From Cephalotus follicularis (Eukaryota; Streptophyta; Magnoliopsida; Oxalidales; Cephalotaceae): 64,000 nucleotides of DNA. The translations under genes and the position numbers were made by a program. The notes under the pieces are model-generated. The model was not told the DNA's origin and ran no database searches. It worked only from the letters and a program-made list of their open reading frames with translations. The stretch covers positions 361,882 through 425,881 of the forward strand of contig BDDD01000171.1 in assembly GCA_001972305.1 (NCBI GenBank). The letters are read 5' to 3'. Of the stretch, positions 1 through 9,937 are shown piece by piece (the first letter of the stretch is position 1; each line of letters starts with the position of its first letter).

Positions 1-1293
1 TGAGTAGATTCCCCTTGATGTTCTCCAAGCCTCAGGAACAGCAAGTAATCCAACCAGCAATTACAAAGTGCTTGAACTCACTCTCTCTCTCACTTAGCTT
101 AGAAAAGGAATATTGATTATGACCAATGAAGTCAATAATAAATCCACCCTAGATAAGCCTTTGCTTGGTGTTTATCAAAAGAAGGAACACTCAGTCTGCA
201 GAGAAATTTCGAGTTCTTGCCCAGCAAAAAATGTCTTCACCTCTCTTTTACATTTTCTGCAGAAATGCTTATAACTAGCCTACAATTCTCTCTCCCAATC
301 TCCCGTTCACTTAGGATCATGGCCTTCACTCCCTGCGAGTCCGAAGCCATGATTCCCACGTTTCTAAAACGTTGAAAATCGAGAGAAACCGGCAAAGGAT
401 GTGAGAGAAGTAGTGCCCACGATTTGAGCTTGTGCACAAGATGCACGTTCTGCTCAAAGACGTCGATGTCTTCCAAAAGACGTCGACGCCTATGCAACGT
501 GGCACTAAAGCACATCGATGCTTTCTAAAAGACATCGACGTCTTTCTCAGATAAAAGCATCGACGTCTTTCTAAAAGACATCGACGCCTTTTGGCCAGTC
601 AAGCATAAAGAGTCTAACTCTTTTAGAGATCTCGTGTATCCTTCGAATATTGGTTAAGTAAGATCAGACATATGTGTTTCCACAAAATGTAAAATCCACA
701 CAACCGATATTTGACACCTAGACTTAATATGTCCAACATGTTAAAGATCTAATCATTATAAGGCAGGGACCCTTTAAAATCTTGGTTAGATCGATAGGTG
801 TTCACAAATTATCGAAATACCCCTAGGGTTCGGTTTAGCCATTCTAAATTATCCCAGACCATTTAAATGCTCTCGGAATAATATCTAATATTATCCAGAT
901 GGAAAAATTTAATCTAATTAATTTTACCATAATTTATTACACACCTCATTAACCCTAGATTTTCTAAGTCGTCGGTTCGCGTGTACTATAATTCCTTGTC
1001 ATACTTGGCCCTGATTGAGGTCTATGGTAAGGATATGTGTCAACCCTAGATAGTACCTCAATAGCTAAAATATCTGATCATTACTAGGACCTTTGGTAAA
1101 CTCTCCGAAAATCTAATTTCCAGTCCACCTCAACCTTGGCCAAGGATTTCATAAGTCCAAAGTATAATCAGACAATAATAGGGCCGATCACCTTCGCTCA
1201 GGTGTGACGATCCCTTATTGCGCACTCACTTGTATTCGTATAGATTCGATCATACCCAAAGACCACCCGATTGCCAGCCCTGCGTAAGGACTG
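1..1293 (-). repeat. Copia-C left (3') LTR, truncated at both ends
   Basis: Collinear with the right LTR: 1-546 matches 2986-3530 and 1140-1293 matches 3531-3683. Bases 547-1139 are present only here, so the right copy carries a deletion of about 593 bp. After about 1293 the sequence leaves the LTR and continues as leader. The palindrome array at 456-591 lies inside this LTR. No gene is seen; the short ORFs on either strand are unrelated to any known coding domain. Confidence 0.8.
456..591. repeat. GTCGAC-core palindrome array (Copia-C left LTR)
   Basis: Six copies of a near-palindrome with consensus AAAGACGTCGACGTCTTT. The TCGA cores start at about 463, 483, 515, 535, 560 and 581, so spacings are 20, 32, 20, 25 and 21 bp. 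Most deviations are CG to CA or TG. Confidence 0.85.
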
Positions 1294-2688
1294 GGCGGTG
1301 CCCAACACCGACGTTGACATAATATCCCCAAGTCATCAGCCTCAGCTAGGGCATGACAAACCAACAACCCAGGAACCCTACTCAACGAAAATTGTGGAAG
1401 GCCACGGGAACCACTCCATGGGTTCCTACGTTGAGACTTATTATTGTAATGAGGGAATTTGCGGTCTCATGTTTTAATTACCAAGCCATTTATTAATTCA
1501 TTGGTTATATTAGCCAATTTCAATTAATTACGTCTTATCATGCAAGACGATTATCTTATGCACCTTGGACATATTTCTAAAATATGTCAATGGATTGGTC
1601 AGGACAAAATTAGTAATGACTTGAGCCCAAAGTCACTACTAGGTCTTCCTAGGTGTAAAAATTTAAATCTATTTATTACAACATTAACCATGCATACATG
1701 ACCTTCAAAAGTCTTGTACTCCATATCTCCTTTCCTATATCTCTCCTTGCAAGGTCTTCTTTTACAAAAGGAACAATACATTTTCGAAAAGGAAAAATTA
1801 CATTTAAAATTACAAGGAGAAATTACAAAGGTAAGGAAAAAAAATGGTGCACGCAGGCACCTTATTACAGACCTTTAAAGATAATAAATAAATAAATAAA
1901 TCCATTCACACAAAGAAAACCTTAAACTAGGTCAAAGTCCTTTTCGGGCCATCCATTGTGCATAAGATCTATATTATATCCAATATAATAAAAAAAACAC
2001 AAATAAAACAAATGCCATAAATGATAACCAATTACACAATTTAATTCAATGATTGTTAATTGATCAAACTCCCACTAAATCAAGCAATGATTTTTAATCT
2101 TCCAAGTGCCAAAATGTATAACATCCAATTTTATCAAAAACAGTTTTTTTTTTTTTATAAAAGACGTCGACGCCTTTCCAAAAGCATCGACGTGTTTTCT
2201 GGAAAAATATGAACAATGCATCAATGCAAAAACAGAGCATCAATGCGTTTCTCAAGAACAGTTGAAAAAGGCATCGACGTCTAACAAGAACATCGACGCG
2301 TTTCACAAAGTATGAACAAGACATCGACGTCTATAACAAACGTCGATGTCTTTACTGGGAATTTGAACATGACATCGACGTCTACCAAGGACGTCGACGT
2401 CTTTAGCCTCCTGGGCATTTTCTGCATTTCGAAAAATGCTAAATTCAATGGTTTAGACTATGGAATACCATACTGGCATTCCAAAATGCACTATGCATGT
2501 TCCAAACTTAATTCTAAACACATTTAAACAGCATTCCCAGCGTTAAAACACAATGAAATCCAATTTCATGCAAATTTCATTAAGGCACTTAGAAAATTTA
2601 GTTTGATCACAAAAACACATCCGATGATTAAACTATTAATCAGTACATCATCTAAGGCATACATATTCAATTAAGGACGATGTGGGAC
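1294..2688 (-). other. Copia-C untranslated leader (PBS-proximal part of the internal region)
   Basis: Read on the minus strand from the PBS, this matches the long leaders of the plus-strand Copia elements in the same order: a palindrome array, a segment ending in GTGGGAGTTT (around 2064), the stretch around GGATATAAT and GGGCC (around 1940-1990), GACTTTTGAAGGTCATG (around 1700) and GTGGCCTTCCACAATTTTCG (around 1400). It stops before the gag start, and nothing coding remains. The central part (1480-1900) is AT-rich and otherwise featureless. Confidence 0.7.
2159..2404. repeat. GTCGAC-core palindrome array (Copia-C leader)
   Basis: At least eight units, some degenerate, with cores starting at about 2167, 2187, 2240 (degenerate), 2274, 2293, 2324, 2343, 2375 and 2394. 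The last five intervals are 19, 31, 19, 32 and 19 bp. The array lies downstream of the PBS, so it would be transcribed. Confidence 0.85.
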
Positions 2689-2700
2689 GCTCTGATACCA
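2689..2700 (-). other. Primer-binding site, tRNA-iMet type (Copia-C)
   Basis: The plus strand reads GCTCTGATACCA, the reverse complement of TGGTATCAGAGC. It is separated by one base from the LTR that starts with TGTTGG at 2702. This fixes the element's orientation as minus. Confidence 0.9.
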
Positions 2701-2701
2701 C

Positions 2702-4276
2702 TGTTGGAATCGGATATACCGAGTCCGGTACCAAAATGGACTTAGGTGTGAAGGGTGTAGAATAAAAGTTTAAACATACAATCATGGCAGCGGAATAACA
2801 CCCTATATAACGAAACCAATCCATAATGGCACGTCCACAGACCACATGGATCACCACAACAACAACAGAATTGAATTGGTATCACCATTGCAAACAATGA
2901 TGACACACAAGCATGGCATAAGGAAGAAGGACCAAGAATTTATACCAGCGGGTGAAGGCTCCTTCTTTCTTTGCCGCTACAAGCTTGAGTAGATTCCCCT
3001 TGATGTTCTCCAAGCCTCAGGAACAGCAAGTAATCCAACCAGCAATTACAAAGTGCTTGAACTCACTCTCTCTCTCACTTAGCTTAGAAAAGGAGTATTG
3101 ATTATGACCAATGAAGTCAATAATCAATCCACCCTAGATAAGCCTTTGCTTGGTGTTTATCAAAAGAAGGAACACTCAGTCTGAAGAGAAATATCGAGTT
3201 CTTGCCCAACAAAAAATGTCTTCACCTCTCTTTTACATTTTCTGCAGAAATGCTTATAACTAGCCTACAATTCTCTCTCCCAATCTCCCATTCACTTAAG
3301 ATCATGGCCTTCACTCCCTGAGAGTCCGAAGCCATGATTCCAACGTTTCTAAAACATAGAAAATCGAGAGAAACCGGCAAAGGATGTGAGAGAAGTAGAG
3401 CCCACGATTTGAGCTAGTGCACAAGATGCACATTCTGCTCAAAGACGTCGATGTCTTCCAAAAGACGTCGACGCCTATGCAACGTGGCACTAAAGCACAT
3501 CGATGCTTTCTAAAAGACATCGACGTCTTTCCCAAGGATTTCATAAGTCCAAAGTATAATCAGACAATAATAGGGCCGATCACATTCGCTCAGGTGTGAC
3601 AATCCCTTATTGCGCACTCACTTATATTCGTATAGATTCGATCATACACAAAGACCACCCGATTGCCAGCCCTGCGCAAGGACTGCGTAAGGTGGAGATC
3701 AAAGCATAACCGTCTCCATACAATATAGAGTAGTCGCTCAGGTCTTAGAATCAGACGAGTTTAAGAACTCGTTAAGTGATCATCACTTATACACAACCGC
3801 AACTAATAGAAGTCACTACTGACACGAAAATAGCGGCTCTCCGAACAGTGTCTCCTACGCGGGTCCTGTTCAGTGTACACGCTCCCAGCGTGCACCCCGT
3901 ATTTGCCCTAGTGTCCAACACAGATGGTAGTGAGAGAATCCATCCTCCAATTCCATGAGCAGGCAACATACGTGCAAGTCTATCGGGTTCACTAATGCCC
4001 ACAAAGTGAACCTATGACTTGGAACTAACTTGACATAAGGAATAAGGTAACCAATCTCACAGCCTCCATGCTAGGCATTCATCCTTATGTCAGGGCATCA
4101 CAAGTGTAAGCAGGTAAATAATTAACTACTTCAATTAAGTGATAAAACACAAGTGATATAGCCATAACAAAATTAGCACGCATCATATATATATATAAGG
4201 AATAAAATTGTTTCATACAAGATAAGATATAATGTGACAACCCATCTGATGGCTTGTCGGGTCACTATATCTAACA
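2702..4276 (-). repeat. Copia-C right (5') LTR, with an internal deletion
   Basis: Runs TG...CA (TGTTGGAATC to ATATCTAACA). Near 3530 it lacks about 593 bp that the left copy retains. It contains a short (TA)n run near 4187-4196. No gene is seen. The segment around 3776-4000 resembles other Copia LTRs in the window in antisense (CCC.AGCGTGCACCCCG, AGTTCCAAGTC). Confidence 0.8.
3441..3530. repeat. GTCGAC-core palindrome array (Copia-C right LTR)
   Basis: Four units with cores at about 3448, 3468, 3500 and 3520. Spacings are 20, 32 and 20 bp, the same as the first four units of the left LTR. The deletion in this LTR begins immediately after the last unit. Confidence 0.85.
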
Positions 4277-4283
4277 ACCCCCA

Positions 4284-4348
4284 TGTAACACACCGGATCC
4301 CTGAAGCTCTCTTTGAGCATAAAGTGAACTCGGATAGGGGGTGTTACA
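4284..4348. repeat. 65-bp TG...CA segment with inverted ends (possible collapsed LTR)
   Basis: Begins TGTAACAC and ends GTGTTACA, the terminal form of the Gypsy LTRs in this window, but is only 65 bp long and has no visible target duplication. It sits between the end of the Copia-C LTR and the abrupt start of the Copia-A1 leader. It may be the two ends of an LTR left after an internal deletion, or a tiny inverted-repeat element. Confidence 0.4.
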
Positions 4349-5607
4349 AATCTAGTGGGAGTTTTACCATAATGTGTCACATTCGATTCGATTAGCCATC
4401 GAAAAATAAAATTGTTAAGTTTATATTCAATTTTATATTAGATATAATTTTGGATGTGATATGCATGATGGTGGGCTATGGGACATGACCTGGTTTTTCG
4501 TTTCCTTTGTGGATGTTTAAATTTGCTTTATTATTTTTGTTGGGTTTGTAATTTGGTGGCCTGCGAGCACCTTAATTCCTTATTTTTTTTCCTCTCTAAG
4601 ATAGATTCTTTTCTTTGAAATTTAAATGTAAATTTCATTAAAAGCTTTATAAGCACTTGGAGGAGAATCGAAGGAAAGGAACATCAAGGAAGTTGGAAGA
4701 CCGAGATGAAGGCCATGGATGCATGGTATTCTTTGTAATGAAGTAGAATTAAATAGTTCACCTAGGAGACTCGGTGATTACATTGTCTCATGTGAATCAC
4801 TATAGAATTGTCCCTAGCCTAACCATATTTTATGTTGTTCTTCGGATGCATGTGTTGGACAATTGGTCACATTACCTCATTGCATGTAAGCCATAATTAA
4901 TTGAATTTGGATAAGATAACAAATGAATTAATTAAAGGATAGGCTTAATTAAAATGTGAGACCTAAAATCCCTCCAGGGATGAAATTGTAAGTCTTAACG
5001 CTAGGGATACTAAGAGTGACACGACGTGGCCTTCCATAGTTCTCGTTGAGTGGCATGGGCAGACTGTGGGATTGTCAAGCTACAGTTGAGGCCTGCTATC
5101 TATCAGATGTCATGTCAATGTCAGTATTAGATGCTGCAAGGAAATCACAATGTTTTTGCACTTGGACACGCAAACGTGTGGGTGTCAAAACATGTGTATT
5201 ACTTTAAGGATTGTGGGTGTAGACTCATGTTGGCTCTAATTGTTTGTCGAGCTATAGCCGAGATCATATTGAGCTAGTAGGCTGAAGCTATGATTGGATC
5301 TTACATGAGCGAGGTGGAATTAGATCCCGAGCTATGAAAATTGGCAGGTGAGCCTACCTATCTTAGGTATTGTGGTTTGTCAAGCTATAACTTAGGCCAT
5401 AATATGCTGAGATAGATTCCAATCCCCACTAGGAGATTAGATCTCCCGAATTCCACATGGGGGGGTGGGATACGATTAGAATAGTGGGAGGAACAATAAG
5501 CACTAAAGACCAAGTGTTATGGTAGTAACATGGAAAATGGATAAATATAATATTCGCTAATAGTCTCTTTATTGCTTCCTATAGGTTATATATATAGTTT
5601 GCTAAAA
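4349..5607 (+). other. Copia-A1 leader, 5' part missing
   Basis: Collinear with the Copia-A2 leader from about 24345 to 25587, and more loosely with the Copia-B leader. Shared blocks include GTGGGAGTTTTACC, ATGCATGATGGTGGGC, GCCTGCGAGCACC, a (G/C)AAG(A/T)CC...GAAGGCCATG block and GACGTGGCCTTCCATAGTTC. The motif TTGTCAAGCTA and its variants recur near 5078, 5240 and 5370. Confidence 0.7.
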
Positions 5608-5674
5608 ATGTCTGTCAGTGCTGCAATTGCCAGAGTCTTAAAGACTAATAAGTTGGATGGGCCAAATTTACTCG
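5608..5674 (+). pseudogene. Copia-A1 gag, N-terminal fragment before the Copia-B insertion
   Basis: The ATG at 5608 begins MSVSAAIARVLKTNKLDGPN, the start of a plant Copia gag. The same start is present at 25588 in Copia-A2. The reading is cut by the Copia-B LTR at 5675 and resumes at 17868. Bases 5670-5674 (ACTCG) are the left target-site duplication. The Gag would form the virus-like particle shell; this copy cannot do so. Confidence 0.8.
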
Positions 5675-6357
5675 TGTTGGAATTGGATGTCCCTGCAAGC
5701 CACAAGAGGCTACATGTACACTCTGATTCAACGTCAGTATGTCCACATAGGACCACAACAGTCAGTATGTAGTGCCGCCAACTCCTGGCCCCATGCTACA
5801 CTCCCACTCTGGTCCCCACTTCGGGCAACCGAGCGAGGCAACAGTACAGTGAGTCACCTAGCCATGCTCCTGGCCCCTAGGTACAACCCTACCACTAGTC
5901 GGCGCTGGCAGCCTCCGCCATGCAACTAGTAGCTCAAACACAAACACATAGCAATTCACAGAGCAAACAGTGAATCCAAACAGTAACAGTACAGTAAACA
6001 GTAATGATCGTTTAGATCGACAACAGGCAGTTGTTTTCCAAAATGTTTTCAAAAGTGACAACATTTGAAAATAGACATTTTCAGTAGAAAATACCTTTAA
6101 ACAGTTTCAGTAGGGTAAATTGTTTATCAGTTCAGTCGAAAATACGTTATTTAACCAATACATACTTTCATACTCAAAATATCATATTCCGAGTTCATAT
6201 ATGCATTTCTAAATATCAATACTTTAGAAATCATAAACAATTCACAACAGTATACAATCAGGCAGTAAACAGTACATATGCAATGCATACAAATGCTCAA
6301 ACGCATCCTAGCGGGAATCGGGATCGTTTCGCATCGTTTTAGGCAAACAGCAGTCCA

Positions 6358-6620
6358 ATCCAGTCGACTGGAATTCTCACCAGTCAACTGTTCTGGGTCG
6401 AGCAGTATGAGTAGTCGACTGGTTCCATCTACCCGTCGACTGTCCATTAGGCAGTCGGCTGTTGTTCTTCAACAGTCGACTGTTCCAGTACTCACACATG
6501 AGAAAATTCCCAGATTTCCATTTTCTGGGCAGTAGGAGGTATGAGTAGTCGACTGCTTTCCACTGGCAGTCGACTGGAATCAATGAGTAGTCGACTGTCT
6601 TGCTTCGATAGTCGGCTGCT
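6358..6620. repeat. CAGTCGACTG palindrome array (distal array)
   Basis: About ten copies of CAGTCGACTG or one- to two-base variants (CAGTCAACTG, CAGTCGGCTG, GAGTAGTCGACTG) separated by roughly 10-20 bp. The array lies about 1.1-1.4 kb from the LTR start at 7743. Confidence 0.9.
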
Positions 6621-7437
6621 CTGCAATCCAGTGGCACACCATTCGATCTAATTACTCCAACGGATCATGGTAAGCAGCTAGCTTAAGTTCAGGGACAGGA
6701 AATACAACTACAGTTGTCATATTACTCCTATAACAGTTTATCCAACATTCATTTCATCATGCAAACCAAGCCATACAAGGTTCAACATGCATGCACCATA
6801 ACCACATTGATTCTCAGTAACAAGTATAACAGCTCTTAAAACAGTAGTAATTTCGTTCTAAAACCAGTAGCTATAAGTCACATAACCAGGCATTGCAATT
6901 CATGGAACATGCAATAAGTTTAAACTCAAAATGCCCATTACAACTTCCCATACCTTTGATTCCAAGTTAGGAATCTGTAAGTCCACCTTTTTTCGTTCCA
7001 ATCAGTGGCTTTTCGAGCTCCCCAGAAGCTCCAGCTCCAATCCCAGCAGCTCCAAGAACAGCTCCCACTTTGAGCTCCAAGCCTCAAAAAATGGACAAAC
7101 ACTCTCGTTTCTCTCTTTCTTGTGGTTTCTTTCTATAATTCTCTCTGTGATTCTCAAAACAAACAGTACTAGGATGAGAGAGATGCTTGAGATGTTTTTA
7201 TGCAGAGGCTTTCCTCTCTTTTCTTCCCTCACACCTCACATGGCACTAAATGCCACACTCCCCCTTCACATGCAAGCACACACTCACAGAGGCAATTTCT
7301 CTGCCCCAGGAAGTATTGCATGAACCACAGGTGTCTCTTCTCTCCATCCTCTCGGCTGCATGAAGCATAGGTGGCCTCCTCTTCCCATGTCAGTTATAAC
7401 ATGTGATTCCCTGTCACATGCAATAAACAGAGCATGA

Positions 7438-7592
7438 TCCAGTCGACTGCCCTTTCCTGGCAGTCGGCTGTTCGCCTGGCAGTCTGTTGCCAAGTGTCAC
7501 GACAGTTGGCCAGTCGACTGGTTCATCCCACCAGTTGACTGCCCCCATATGCAGCCATCCAGTCGACTGGTCCTACATACCAGTCGACTGCC
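7438..7592. repeat. CAGTCGACTG palindrome array (proximal array)
   Basis: About seven copies or variants, with cores near 7443, 7464, 7514, 7535, 7563 and 7584 at mostly 21- or 28-bp spacing. The array lies about 150-300 bp from the LTR start at 7743. Confidence 0.88.
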
Positions 7593-9925
7593 CCAGCAAT
7601 TTTACCAAGCAATCACACTTCAAAGTATATAATTGATCAAAATCAACACCACCATAATTTGGGAAACATCATCATATTATTAATTCCACAATAAAGTACA
7701 TTTACATTGTGAATTACAATACATAAAAATCTCGGGCGTTACAATTACGCTTGCTCCCAAGGAGGGAGGATGGATCATCTCATGGACCATTCGGTATTAT
7801 CCTAAAGCTAATGTGGGGTGTGTGCGCTATTGCATAATGCTGAACAGACCCACCAATAGGATCCCTATTTGGATAGTCTATACCCATGTCAATAGGGGTT
7901 CCTATGGTCTCGGTAGTGTATAGTCATGGTGACTAGTACGTCCACACCTACGATGTTCCTTTGACCTGAGCAGCTAGCATGCATTGTGTGGGGACTGCTT
8001 GACTTTGATTTCCGCCTTCCCCAGCACTAGCCACGTGCTGGCAAAAGGGTTGTCTTTGGGTCTTGTGGAAGATGCATTGAGATGTACAAGAGAGCGCGTA
8101 ATAAGGGATCGTCACACCCGGGCAGAGGGTGACTAGCTCTATTTGATCTGTGTACATTTTAGACTTTAAAGTCCTGATCAGGCAAAGGTGAACTGGAAAC
8201 GAGAGGTTTTCGTGGGAGGCCTGCCGTTAGTCTCAGTGCATTCACGGATTTTATAGCATCACGACTAAATCTAAGGGTGACATTCATCCAAACCATAGAC
8301 CGTTGATCGGAGCTAAGTATGACAAGGGAAACACTACACATATGCTGATGACTGGAGAAAGTGACTGGCTATTCGGTCCCTGATTGATAGACGTGGTAAT
8401 ACACGGATCCGGGGGGTGACTGGAAATCACACCGAGGCTATTCTAGTAGTCGGTGACTATTAAAGTAGTCGTACCAGATGACGGGGTGCTCTGGGAATTT
8501 ATCATCATACTGGAGATCGACAAGCTTTCGGGTCCCGCCCGATTATTGGACAAGTGAGGTATGCTGCACACATGCTCGCTTGGTGGTAAATCTAGTTTTT
8601 AACTAGCATATATTAATTAGACATTTGTGGTTTGTTCCTCTCTCCACCATTTGCCTTATTGATATATTAAGAGAATTAATGTCGGAACATGATTTAATTT
8701 TATTAAATCAAATTAATTGAAGAGAGAGTCTTTAATTAATTGGGAGAGAAGCAAATTATATTGAAAGAGATTTAAAATTTATTTAAAAGAGAGGAGACAT
8801 TTGGGACTTAAAACGAATTTGTTATTCCTTTTGTCACACACACAACAAACGCACGTCAGCATTTTTGGAAGGGGAGAAAATGCGTGAAACGCGTTCAGCG
8901 CGCAGGAGCACGCTCTGGCCAGGAGAGAAGACTGGTGCTTTGTGCCGGTGGCCGATTTAGTGGAGTCCACTCATCCTGGTATGCCTCTTCTCCTCTCTCT
9001 CCCATTTTCTCCTTCTCTCTCCCTGCTCCTCTCCCTAGCAGCAGATGCGTTTTCTGCCGCTGCTTGTTCCCAGCTCCTCTTCCACCGCCGGCGATCACAG
9101 TGGGTAGAGCCAATCAATGGCTCTATCCATTTTGATCTGAGTCTAGCTTTTCCCGGTGCATTTTTAGCCGGTTTTCGTGCATCTGAGTTGACCATGTTGA
9201 CTCAGTGGCTGTGTGCCACGACTTGGCTTTCTGGCCTGAGTCACGGTAAGTCTTGTGTTGGGTTGTGTAGACCGTGGTTTGTAGGTGCTGGTTGTGGCGG
9301 TGTGATGTCACGGCGACCCTGTCTTCGCCGGCGAGTTGACTCTCCGCCTACTATTCGCCACTTTCCACGCCGAGTCTCGCCGAGTCTCGGCCACCAGTGT
9401 GAAGATCGGGGTCCTGGCATCCACATATGTCAAGGCTGGTCAATGGCAAGTTGACCGAGACTCACTTAGTCCGAACTCAATAAGTCGCAGCCACTGTTCG
9501 TCATGTTCCGACGCGATTCTTGGCGTGTCTCGGCCAGCAATGGGTAGAGCAGAATTTTTGGAGTCCGGTTGTGTTAAGATCGGACCTAACATGGACTATC
9601 CGAAATCTGGCGATGGTACCGGTGACCGGCTGTTTCTACTGCAAGCGTGTAGTGGAAAAGTGGTGGAGCCTCCAACGTTGGTATGGTTGCTTCCCATTTG
9701 TTTTATGTTTTCCGCTATGCTTACGTTTTATGTTTTTTACGTGCATGCCTTATTTCGTAATTGTTCGATTGAATATTAAACGGAGATCCTAGGCTTTTCT
9801 ATTTGGTACTAAGATGTCAGTGTGAACCTTGACTTCCTGTCTTAGTGTTTTTCAAAAATTAAAATTATACACACTAGCGTCCTATGACCAAATTGACCGT
9901 GAACCTTTGCCAGGTTTCCAACAAG

Positions 9926-9937
9926 TGGTATCAGAGC
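9926..9937 (+). other. Primer-binding site, tRNA-iMet type (Copia-B)
   Basis: TGGTATCAGAGC, two bases after the LTR end TTTCCAACA (9923). It is complementary to the 3' end of plant initiator-Met tRNA. Confidence 0.93.

Larger units (their letters stand above)
1..4276 (-). mobile_element. Copia-C: rearranged minus-strand Copia element (LTR-leader-PBS-LTR, no coding region)
   Basis: Bases 1 onward match 2986 onward, giving two direct copies of one LTR. Between them lies a minus-strand leader that ends in a PBS (rc TGGTATCAGAGC). The right LTR runs TG...CA from 2702 to 4276. Its reverse complement starts TGTTAGATATAGTGACCC, close to the Copia-A LTR start at 21823, so this is a related family. 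The left LTR jumps straight into leader sequence near 1293, so the rest of that LTR, the polypurine tract and all coding sequence are gone. By alignment the element began about 284 bp before the window, so its left TSD cannot be checked. Confidence 0.82.
5735..7743 (-). mobile_element. Truncated Gypsy-type LTR on the minus strand, inside the Copia-B 5' LTR
   Basis: The minus strand starts TGTAACGCCCGAGATTTTTA at 7743. The stretch 5742-5940 is the reverse complement of part of the Gypsy-1 LTR around 31170-31380, including the block around CCACTAGT and CGGCGCTGGCAG. The low-coordinate end is truncated, with no TG...CA terminus, PBS or target duplication. It carries two arrays of CAGTCGACTG. ORFs at 6931-7323 and 6278-6535 lie wholly within it and show no domain. 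Confidence 0.75.
5675..9923 (+). repeat. Copia-B 5' LTR, interrupted
   Basis: Starts TGTTGGAATTGG and ends TTTCCAACA. Bases 5675-5734 match 15112-15171. After the inserted Gypsy LTR (5735-7743), the match resumes at 7744 with 15427 onward. About 255 bp of LTR corresponding to 15172-15426 is missing around the insertion. The terminal third (8880-9780) is GC-richer and contains overlapping ORFs on both strands. Because the same segment recurs in the 3' LTR, these are LTR sequence and not genes. Confidence 0.85.

Noticed and set aside
456-591. CRISPR-like array (short repeats with regular spacers)
   Set aside because: Units are short palindromes with roughly 5-15 bp spacers in plant retrotransposon LTRs. 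There are no long identical repeats, no leader and no cas genes.
2314-2527. Peptides with repeated TS(T/I)...DVDVF motifs, as if a repeat protein
   Set aside because: These are translations of the palindrome array (GACGTCGATGTCTTT and similar). They appear on both strands and in several frames.
6931-7323. 130-codon ORF rich in serine and asparagine
   Set aside because: Lies wholly within the minus-strand Gypsy LTR. Composition comes from AG- and CT-rich repeats; no recognisable protein.
8884-9454. Overlapping ORFs of up to 170 codons on both strands in a GC-richer stretch
   Set aside because: The same stretch recurs at 16749-17430 in the other Copia-B LTR with different frames open. No domain, no codon preservation. 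It is LTR sequence.
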